NCBI GenBank assembly: GCA_963920635.1
Contig: OY987308.1
Location: forward strand, 19,621,096-19,685,095
Direction of reading: 5' to 3'
DNA from: Pseudeuparius sepicola
Taxonomy: Eukaryota; Arthropoda; Insecta; Coleoptera; Anthribidae
Length of the DNA stretch: 64,000 nt
The notes under the pieces were generated by a model that was not told where the DNA came from, made no database searches, and saw only the letters and a list, made by a program, of their open reading frames with translations. The translations under genes and the position numbers were made by a program. How positions within the stretch are numbered: position 1 is the stretch's first letter; every line of letters starts with the position of its first letter. Shown piece by piece: positions 1 to 9,100 of the stretch.

Positions 1-96
1 CATGATTGCGGAATGAAGTTCTTCTACTGGAACCAGCAATCCGCCGAAACAGAAAATGTCGTTAACGCGGATCAACACTTTAGCGTCGGCTATTAG
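1..96 (+). CDS. Possible 3'-terminal exon fragment, unidentified protein
   Basis: Frame 1 is open from the window edge to a TAG at 94-96 and encodes 31 residues containing the stretch KFFYWNQQSAE and ending QHFSVGY. It is more GC-balanced than the AT-rich DNA that follows, and AATAAA occurs about 590 bases later (near 687), so it could be the last exon of a plus-strand gene that starts before the window. No family is recognised. An open frame of this length also arises by chance, so the call is weak. Confidence 0.3.
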   Translation, partial: HDCGMKFFYWNQQSAETENVVNADQHFSVGY

Positions 97-1190
97 AAAT
101 CACATCAAACCTATCGTTTGGAATTCTTAGGCAACAAAACTCATTTGTTTTTATCGGGTTCAGTGCATATGGTGGAAATTTACTTTGAGGAGAAATCGCC
201 ATGGAGAATTTCTGCAGAAAAAGACGCCGTGGGTGTGGGTATTGCATAGCAGGACACTTATCACTTTTGGAGACAACGTTTCCTTTATTATAAGGTTCGA
301 AAAACCGCTCGAATTAGCAACTCTTACGCCTGGCGTAAACAAAAGCACGTGCCTTAATATATTCACCAGAGCCGCACTGAAGCACTACCTTTATTTAATT
401 TTAGTTTACAATTATTGTTTACATCAAAATATTAACGAATTTTTTTTTATTGGATTAATTAAAATTGTTCAAAACATCGATAAAATTATTTGTGGCAGTG
501 TCTAAATAGCTGAAAACAACAAGATAAAACCGCATAAATACATTTTTGCAATCGAGTAATAGTTCAATTTGATTCACGGGATCAAAGGAAGCAGCGCTTC
601 CATCACTGCTCTCTCAATTAACAAAGCAACAAAAATTTGTTAAATGAAGCAGTAATTTAATGAAATTTAAACATTTATCATTACAATAAAATATAAACAA
701 CCGTACTACGCCGATCATTGTCAGCTTATCACGGCAATTCGGTGGACTACCCAATTGATGATAACCTTCTGGAAAAATTCTTATTAGAAAAGGGGTTGGA
801 GTCCATATACATACTTATATAAAATTTAGATTAAAAAATGCGCACCCTATGTGAGTTCATCTATAATATCAGCATCTGTCTGCTGATGGCATCGGTTCGC
901 TTGGTGTGTACTGTGAACAAACCTTTAACAGAGTTTTACGTCAATATTTCAAAATCGCAGCAACGAAAATGTCTCAATCGCTGGTTAACACATTAAAGAT
1001 AGTGCATTTGCTATAACTCAGATGTGTCAAAAGAACAAAAACGCATATGCAACTAATACCGATTGCATAATGCAGTTCGGAAAAAACAAATCAGCGTGAA
1101 ATGACACTAGTTAGTCGTTTTTCATTTTTGAGACCTATTAAAGCTCCCGGTTTATATAACAGATCTTTAACTTCTATCGTAATACTAAAA
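97..1190. other. Intergenic AT-rich stretch, no recognisable gene
   Basis: No protein similarity, RNA gene or obvious repeat was seen. The open frames here are short and low in complexity. A possible polyadenylation signal lies near 687. Confidence 0.5.
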
Positions 1191-1731
1191 ATACGATTAT
1201 GCATACTCTGTCGATGCAAAAAAACAGTGTATTATATCTGCTGATTGAAACAATGAAATGCCCAAGACCGATGTAGTTCGTGAGGTATGAAAATAGCATA
1301 GGCGGAGATAGGCGTGCAAATATTCCACGAATGGAATGAGGAATTATGTTGTTTTTCGTATGTTTTGTGTGGATAAGTAATTGAAAAGAAAAACGGAATA
1401 TTTTTGGTCGAACAAGGATGAAATAAAAATAGGTTTTACTCGATCATGTTATACGATTATGCATACTCTGCATACGATTATGCATACTCTGTCGATGCAA
1501 AAAAACAGTGTATTATATCTGCTGATTGAAACAATGAAATGCCCAAGACCGATGTAGTTCGTGAGGTATGAAAATAGCATAGGCGGAGATAGGCGTGCAA
1601 ATATTCCACGAATAGAATGAGGAATTATGTTGTTTTTCGTATGTTTTGTGTGGATAAGTAATTGAAAAGAAAAACGGAATATTTTTGGTCGAACAAGGAT
1701 GAAATAAAAATAGGTTTTACTCGATCATGTT
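1191..1731. repeat. 260-bp direct tandem duplication
   Basis: 1191-1450 and 1472-1731 are near-identical direct copies; the only difference seen is one G/A change near the middle. Between them, 1451-1471 is a third, partial start of the unit. The unit contains short runs of A and no coding capacity. The near identity points to a recent duplication, or to an assembly collapse or expansion. Confidence 0.9.
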
Positions 1732-2215
1732 ATACGCAACCATTTTAGAGTGCTCTGTAACAAATTCTAGCAAAATCGGACAAGCCATCCAATAATAATT
1801 ATTATTATACCTTGCATTTTCCCATCTTTAACAAGGTTACTGTCCTGCACACCCATTGAAGTCTTTAGGGTTACCTGTCTGATAGGTCGTTGAAGTCTCT
1901 TTGGAAAAATATACAGGATTTTCGGCAGTGGTGAAAATATTTGGAAGAGGTTTTAACAGAGGGTCTTTCATGTATAAAATGTTTCGATTTGAGCCTCCCC
2001 TGCAAAGTTATGCCAGCCTTAAGAAGGACAAGAAAATTTGGTTTTGTTTTTTTTCTCAAAAAACGGCTGAATCTAGAAACTTGAATATAGGGACACGTTA
2101 CCAGCAAGTTGGAAGACACTTTTCGGTAGAATTATTTTTTGCTCCCTATAGTAAGGATCGAAAACAGCAACGTCTGTTCGTCTTTTTTACTATCATCATT
2201 TTTTCATTATCTATA
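1732..2215. other. Intergenic stretch left of the mariner element
   Basis: No gene recognised. A plus-strand open frame near 1901-2269 has no family resemblance and runs across the mariner terminus, so it is treated as chance. The TA target dinucleotide of the next element is at 2214-2215. Confidence 0.5.
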
Positions 2216-2877
2216 CAGGGTGGTTCACTTTTATGTGGTAGGACTTTAACATTAGATAGAAAAAGATAATCTAAAATGAAAATTTTATATCAACATATAT
2301 CGGGGAAAGCTTAGTTTCCGAGATACAGAGCGTTGAAGTGTTGGAAAAAATATGAAGTATTTTTTACACTGTCCGAACCAGTGGAGATATTTAAACCAAA
2401 TTTGATGTGTAGTACCACCTTTTTGACTACGATATTTAGTGATAATAAGAAGGTCCTGAAATAACCAGTGGTGGAGTTATGGGTTTTCACTATCACTAAA
2501 TTTAAAAAGTAATTAGTACGGACCTGTCTCACATCAACGTAAATTTTTTTTTCGTAAAGTTCTTTCAATTCTCTACAAAAAGTGTATCTTGACATTTTTT
2601 TGTATCTGCCACGGTTGTGTAGTAAATAAATTATTTCGTTTCCATCTCAGCCTTTTTTGCCTAAAAATGTGTTTTCTAAGATTATTGATAAATATCGCAA
2701 ATAACAGAAATTCATTATGGAACACTTATCGGATTCAGCTATTTTATTTTTAATTTTATGGAAACAATTTTAAAAATAAACTGGCACTTGGTTTGAGGTA
2801 CATTACTTTATTATCATTTTAACATTTTTATCAAATCTGTATTATTTCTTAATAATTTTTATAATTCTAAATTTGTA
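2216..2877 (+). repeat. Left terminal inverted repeat of the mariner element
   Basis: About 662 bp that recur in inverse orientation at 4192-4853 with few differences. The arm holds an open frame on the minus strand (2311-2595) that is mirrored exactly in the right arm, so it is a property of the repeat and not a gene. Confidence 0.9.
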
Positions 2878-3105
2878 GAATTCTAAATTATACCACGACG
2901 AGTAAAACATGATTCTTCCGCCCACAAAATGTTATTTAAAAATTGTCTTATTTCCTTTGACTACAAAATCCATCGGCAAAATACTAATGTCCTTTCTGCA
3001 TCGCCGTACTGGTGAAGATAAGTGTGCCATGGAAAAGAAAATCTTATTGACAGTTAATAATACAATAATCTGTCATCCAGTAGATGAACGTAGCAGCGCC
3101 GCAGT

Positions 3106-4203
3106 TTGTCTTTGTTAATAATTAAAATTCCGTTCCAATTTACAAATGAAGAGCAGGCTGACATCCATTTCTGCTATGGAGTGGCAAATGGGAACTCTGC
3201 GGAAGCAGCCAGAGAATACCGGAGGCGATTTCCAAATAGGCGCCATCCGCGTCCCTCGGTGTTTGTTAACATGCACCGGCAATTCAGAACTCGCGGTCTG
3301 AGAACTAGAATCGTCGAACGAGGAAATGAAAACAATATCCAACAAGTCAGACGCAACAATGAGATTCTTCGTGAATTCGTTAGGAATCCTACAACAAGTA
3401 GCAGAAGAGTGTCAGTGGCCCTACGGGTTTCAAAGTCTGCAATTTTGCGAGCTTTAAAAAGAGATCACAGGCATGCGTATCATCTACAACCCGTACAAGG
3501 TTTAAGGCCCGGCGATGCAGAAAGAAGATTAGTGTTTTGCCGATGGATTTTGGAGTCAATTGAAGGAAATAGACAATTTTTAAATAACATTTTATGGACG
3601 GACGAGTCGTGTTTTACTCGTCGTGGAGTAGTAAACTTTCATAATCAGCATATTTGGGCACAAGAAAACCCACATGCAATCCGGCCAAGAAATTTTCAGG
3701 TCGAATTTAGTGTCAATGTTTGGATTGGACTGTACAACCATCATCTGTTTGGACCCTTTTTTTTTGCCACAGCGAGTGAATGGTGACAATTTTTAGTAGC
3801 TGAGCATAATAATATGTGGGAAGACATTCCTTTAAACTTAAGATTGTTGGCTTGGTTCCAACTTGACGGCTGTCCTGCACATTTTCACCGAAATGTGAGG
3901 AACTGGTTAAATAATAACTTTCCAAATAGGTGGATCGGACGAGGGGGACCGGTCGCTTGGCCACCACGTTCTCCGGACATAACACTTCTGGACTTCTTCG
4001 TATGGGGATTTTTAAAAGAACAAGTCTATGCGACTCCTGTAGAAACAAGGGAACAACTTATTGATCGTATCAGAAATGCTTGCGATGAATTGAGAAATGG
4101 CAATTTAATCGATGCTGTTCAATCCGTTAGGCGTCGAAGTGAATTATGTGTGCAACAGAATGGATCACATTTTGAACAATTGTTGAATGTTGTACAAATT
4201 TAG
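3106..4203 (+). pseudogene. Broken DDE transposase (Tc1/mariner superfamily)
   Basis: An N-terminal helix-turn-helix region around 3133-3300 matches the insect pattern, with AREYRRRFPNRRHPRPSVF. The catalytic core follows: WTDES carries the first Asp (3597-3611), and QLDGCPAH carries the second Asp (in the downstream reading block). WPPRSPDITLLDFF then gives a third Asp 36 residues later, or 41 if the Asp of LLDFF is counted. A TGA at 3784-3786 interrupts the frame. The local reading just before and after fits the neighbouring frame better, so two small compensating indels are likely, one in the nine-T run 3757-3765 and one near 3790-3796. The last codons run about ten bases into the right inverted repeat. 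The gene is inactive as it stands. Confidence 0.9.
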
Positions 4204-4853
4204 AATTATAAAAATTATTAAGAAATAATACTAGATTTGATAAAAATGTTAAAATGGTAATAAAGTAATGTACCTCAAACCAAGTGCCAGTTTATTTTTA
4301 AAATTGTTTCCATAAAATTAAAAATAAAATAGCTGAATCCGATAAGTGTTCCATAATTAATTTCTGTTATTTGCGATATTTATCAATAATCTTAGAAAAC
4401 ACATTTTTAGGCAAAAAAGGCTGAGATGGAAACGAAATAATTTATTTACTACACAACCGTGGCAGATACAAAAATGTCAAGATACACTTTTTGTAGAGAA
4501 TTGAAAGAACTTTACGAAAAAAAAATTTACGTTGATGTGAGACAGGTCCGTACTAATTACTTTTTAAATTTAGTGATAGTGAAAACCCATAACTCCACCA
4601 CTGGTTATTTCAGGACCTTCTTATTATCACTAAATATCGTAGTCAAAAAGGTGGTACTACACATCAAATTTGGTTTAAATATCTCCACTGGTTCGGACAG
4701 TGTAAAAAATACTTCATATTTTTTCCAACACTTCAACGCCCTGTATCTCGGAAACTAAGCTTTCCCCGATATATGTTGATATAAAATTTTCATTTTAGAT
4801 TATCTTTTTCTATCTAATGTTAAAGTCCTACCACATAAAAGTGAACCACCCTG
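4192..4853 (-). repeat. Right terminal inverted repeat of the mariner element
   Basis: Inverse copy of 2216-2877, including the mirrored open frame at 4459-4758. The transposase stop codon (4201-4203) lies inside it. Confidence 0.9.
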
Positions 4854-4931
4854 TATAATAGTTTGTCTGGAAAAAAATGTTTTTGTTCCGTATTTAATTA
4901 ACAATAATTATTATTGACACACACGATTACA

Positions 4932-5083
4932 TAAACCTTTGAATAAAGAACCCCAGGAAGGATCAAATTCGGGCTCAACGCTCGATCGGGACAATCTCTG
5001 CATACCTATATGGCGGGATGCCGTTTCCGTTTTTACAGTGGCGCGCACCTTTAAGTTGTTTCGAGAAACTAATCGGGGCATAA
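4932..5083 (-). repeat. R1 repeat, truncated copy in minus orientation
   Basis: Reverse-complement match to the last 150 bp of the R1 family (compare 7030-7171). It begins with the shared terminus TGAATAAAGAACCCC and stops abruptly at about 5083. R1 is used here for a roughly 500-bp repeat whose two ends are inverted copies of about 23 bp, so it behaves like a MITE. Confidence 0.85.
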
Positions 5084-5239
5084 AATAGGAAGTTCACATA
5101 ACCAACAATCATGAATGGTTACCCTACACCCTCTAACCCCTTCTAGTAGCTGTAGAAGACGCAGAAGTCTCCTACATCTCACCGCTACTAACTATATATC
5201 AATTGGAATAAATAACACCTATAGCCGATGGAACCCGTA

Positions 5240-5312
5240 TCTCCGGTAGCTTAGTTGGTTAAAGTGCCTACGGCCACAGTAGGAGTCCCGGGTTCGAGTC
5301 CCGGCTGGAGTG
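5240..5312 (+). tRNA. tRNA-like pol III cassette (tRNA pseudogene or SINE head)
   Basis: A cloverleaf can be drawn: acceptor TCTCCGG with CTGGAGT (end pair mismatched), D arm GCTT/AAGT, anticodon stem CCTAC/GTAGG, and T arm CCGGG/CCCGG closing a 7-nt loop TTCGAGT. The internal promoter is excellent, with A box TAGCTTAGTTGG and B box GGTTCGAGTCC, and a T6 run follows at 5315-5320. The anticodon loop is GGCCACA, so position 33 is G instead of the near-universal U. That argues against a working tRNA and for a tRNA-derived element. Short inverted sequences (about 10 bp) flank it near 5198-5207 and 5321-5331. Confidence 0.6.
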
Positions 5313-5476
5313 CATTTTTTTCAATTGATATCCTTTACCTGATATGCCACTAAAACATCCTTTATAAATCATCATTTTTCGTAAAATCAGTACCTACAAT
5401 ACAGGCCAAAAATTATGAAGAAGTAGGTACCTACACAAACGTCTATGCCACTTTGGTGCATGGTTACAATATACTA

Positions 5477-5504
5477 TTTGTATTGTATTGTATTGTATTG
5501 TATA
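5477..5504 (+). repeat. (TATTG)n microsatellite
   Basis: Five tandem TATTG units visible directly. Confidence 0.9.
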
Positions 5505-6086
5505 GCCATTTATCGAGGACTATTATATGAAATACTTAGACATTCATTTTAATTACCTACTTTTGCGATATTTAAACCGTTTTGTAAGTATTTCCATATT
5601 TCAAATAAAAAATCCCAGTAGGTAGGTATTTGATTTATTTTTTGTAAACTCAAGTACCAAATACAAGTACTTTATATAGAGCATTTCAGGAATCAAGAAA
5701 TACCTAAAAATAGAAGGATTTGAAACTTCAAGTACAGACAGCTCTGCTAGGCGGGTGTCATTTTTGTCATTTTCCGAGCTCGGTAGGAAATATTTCTTCT
5801 TACATTTTATAGAGAGACTTTCCTGTGTAATCGGAAGTACCTACCTAAGAAATAAGAACCAACAATGTTCTGTTACTATACCTACTCATCACTGACATTC
5901 CGTGATAAAATTCTCCCCCAACTTTAAAAAAATATATTTGTGATATTTTCATATTTTTGATAACGAAAGTAACAGCCGGTGCCCATTTAAATCGGACCCC
6001 CCTGTACAGCCCCACCCCATCGGCCCGCCTCCGCCGACATCCGTTCTTCTCCAGCCGTTTCCGACCGCGAGGAACCGCCGCACGTC

Positions 6087-6094
6087 TATATAAA
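6087..6094 (+). promoter_or_regulatory. TATA box and initiator of the His-rich protein gene
   Basis: TATATAAA lies about 31 bases before an arthropod-type initiator CCAGTC at 6117-6122. If transcription starts at the A at 6119, the 5' leader is only about 13 nt before the ATG at 6132. The arrangement and the sharp rise in GC content support a real core promoter. Confidence 0.75.
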
Positions 6095-6131
6095 CACTCC
6101 TGCCGCCGCCCGCCGCCCAGTCGGCCGCACA

Positions 6132-9100
6132 ATGTCCCGTCTCGCGCCTATGGCCGCGCTCTGGCTAGCCGCCCTCCTGCCAGGCCGCTGCCTGGCTCAG
6201 TCCGCGTTCGCCCTCCACGCCCCCCAGACCGCCGGCCTCGAGGCCTTCATCAATGGCGGCAAGCCGTTCTTCGGGACCGACGCTGGCGCCGCGCACGCGC
6301 AGCCGCAGCTCCGGCCCGCGCCGCCGCACGCCCAGGTCCAGCAGCTGAGGCAGCCGCTGCAGCCGCAGGCGCAGTTCCACGCGCAGGCGCGGTCCCAGCA
6401 GCAGCCGCCGCGGGCGCGGGCGCAGTCCCAGCGGCAGCAGCTGGGGCAGCCGCAGCAGCCGTGGCGGCCGCAGCAGCAGCTGGGGCAGCCCCAGAATCAC
6501 CTGCCGTACTACAGGGCGGTGCCGTTGGTGGCGGCGCCTCCCATAACGCGACGCGCGAACGGACCGGGCGGTGGGGGTGAGTCGGTTTAGAGGTTAGGGC
6601 CCCTGCATAACGACGGAAGTCACTAGTGTCGTTATTCGCCGATTTTGAGCGGGCACAGTTGCGAATAAGATCACGTGAATAAAGAATCCCAGAAAGGAGT
6701 CAAAGCTCTATGTGTATATTATAAAATACGTGGGATGGAAATCGCTCTGACAATATATTTTGGTGATTGGTGTCAGAAGGTATGTGGTAGGTATTTAGAT
6801 ACTTTTTCGAGTTATTATGCTCAGCTGTGCGGCTTGTGGCACTAAATTAACTTTTGAGGCCATGCACCAAAGTGCCAGAGGCGTTTGTGTAGGTACCTAC
6901 TTCTTCATAATTGGAAATTTAAAATTAGAATTAAGTATTATCAAGAATTCCTAAACTTAAGGACATAAACGCGCCTCATATTTTTTTGCCTGTGTCGTAG
7001 CAGGTATCTACTGATGTCACGGAAAATGGGGATTACTGCCTCGATTAGTTTGTCGAAACAACTCAAAGGTGCGCGCCACTGTAAAAACGGAAACGGCGTC
7101 CCGCCATATATGCAGATTGTCCCGATCGAGCGTTGAGCCCGAATTTGCTCCTTCCTGGGGTTCTTTATTCAAAGAGGGATACCTACCCTGCGCAAGTAGG
7201 ATTTGGTGGTTATAAATTTATGGCGTGACATCAGAATAGAGCAGTCCAAAGAACTGTCATGATCAGCTGATAATGAAATTTCATTAAATTGCTGTTTGCA
7301 ATGCCTCGTTTTTGTTATGTTGTTATGTGTTTGTTTTATTTTTAAAAAAGTTTGTTACAATGTTTGTATCAAAACTTTCAAAGTTCGAAGACGAGTTGTA
7401 CCAAAGCCACGCACTAATTGAGTTTCTTCGTTAAATATTTCGTTCCTCTCTATAAACAATTCAATCCAAACATCTGACGGTGGCAGATTCATAATTCTCT
7501 GAGAATGTTCGACCTGCTAAATTTTTTTAGAGACCTCTGTAAATTATTAGCTGATCTTTCCAACAAAGCAATGTTGTCTTGATTTTTAATGTTTACTATC
7601 TATCAAAATATTAAAGGCATTTATAAGCTTTGGCTTGAAATATTTATCTTAATATTTCACTCAATGATTTATGTTTTTGAAGGCTTTTTGAGAGAAAATT
7701 TGCAGCATTCAACTGAATACTGAGTAGCTCAGTGCGAAAGAGTCTACCTTTAAAAAAAAATAGTTTTATAAACGAATTACTCATTGTCGATATCAACTGT
7801 TTATATTATTCACTTATTACACAACCCAAACTACAATTTTTACGACCAAATGTTCTAAAGTACATCAAAACTATGCAAAATTAACACAAACTGCTTTACC
7901 AACCAAGCTTTATTTGGCGTCCAGACGCCATTTTGGATTCGATCTATTTTGTTGGACTTCCCTATAGAACAGTCTAATGAATTGTCATGATCAGCTCATA
8001 CTGGATGTCGCAGTAAAGTTGTTTACCTACATTTTTGTTTGTAATGCTAATTGTAATTTATAATTTATCGAATTTGTGTTGTTAATTGAGGGAGCAGAAG
8101 GAGTCCAAGTTCGAATTAAGGTTTGCTTATGTTCAAAACATTTTATTATAAGTAAATCAATTTTTACACATTTTGTTTTATTTTTGAATACAGTTTTTAC
8201 ACTTAATAGAGATTTTGCACTTCTGTCATATTGCTTGCTGCAGTGGGTCGATTTACAAATAATCAAAATCAAATCCGAGGAATAATTGACCTGAAAATTT
8301 TTTTAGAGATCGCTAGTAATTATCTTCTTCAGGATTAACTTGCCTTTACAAACACAATATTGTCTTCGATCTTGAGTGCTTCAGCCATTTACTAACAAAT
8401 ATAAAATTCAAAAATTAGTAAATATTTTAAGAGTTGGACTGTAAATCTTAATATTTCACTCAGTAATTTAAATTTTTAAGGGCTTGTTTCTTCGTGTAAC
8501 AGTTTCATTAACACTAAATAGGTAACAATGTTCATATTCTTGATACTGAAGAAAATTTGCAGTATTTAACCAAACATTCCAAGCATTCCAAGCATTAATC
8601 CTTCTCAAAATCGTTGAATTCGTTAATTTTCAAAGAAATAAAATTGAAAATCTCGTAAAATTCTAAGAATGAAAACTCAATTTTCAAAGTTTCTTGTTAA
8701 AGTCCACAAAGATGGTAGAGGAACACCTTTGAGTCACGAAAACATATATTATTACCACCGAACTATATTAATATATTGAATATAGTTCAGACATATACCG
8801 CACGTAAATTTTACTTTACAAAGCTCATTTCTATTTTTTATACATTCTGTTGACGAAAAGTTTTTATTTCCTAAATTTTTAATTTGCTATTCACAGAACA
8901 TTCCCTGTAAATTTAAAGATTTGTCCAACTTCCGATTGTCCATTCTTTTTTCCTAGTTTATTTTAAGAAAATTTTATTACTTGATTCAAGTCTTTTATTT
9001 TCTTGTGCGTCTACTTGAATTTGTAATAAAACATCATCATATTCTTTAATGTGATTGGTATTTCAAAGTATTCAACTTCAAAGTATTTTTAAATATATAT

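Larger units (their letters stand above)
2216..4853 (+). mobile_element. Complete Tc1/mariner-superfamily element with very long inverted repeats
   Basis: The element starts CAGGGTGG and ends with the inverse CCACCCTG. It is flanked by TA on both sides (2214-2215 and 4854-4855), the signature target duplication of the IS630/Tc1/mariner superfamily. The two ends are inverted copies of about 660 bp each. Between them lies a plus-strand DDE transposase that is no longer intact. The outermost bases resemble the termini of several non-autonomous elements further along the window (26129, 58062, 63444). Length is 2638 bp. The structure is seen directly; the subfamily is not assigned. Confidence 0.93.

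Noticed and set aside
185..505. Open frame of 106 codons on the plus strand
   Set aside because: Low-complexity AT-rich translation, no family resemblance, no splice or promoter context.
1901..2269. Open frame of 122 codons on the plus strand
   Set aside because: Runs across the mariner boundary at 2216 and resembles no protein family.
4459..4758. Plus-strand open frame of 99 codons with a mirror copy at 2311-2595
   Set aside because: It is part of the terminal inverted repeats, so the duplication is structural and not a conserved gene.
5957..6580. Long Ala/Arg/Pro-rich plus-strand frame overlapping exon 1 of the His-rich gene
   Set aside because: Alternative frame of a GC-rich exon; the chosen frame has a signal peptide and joins to the next exons.
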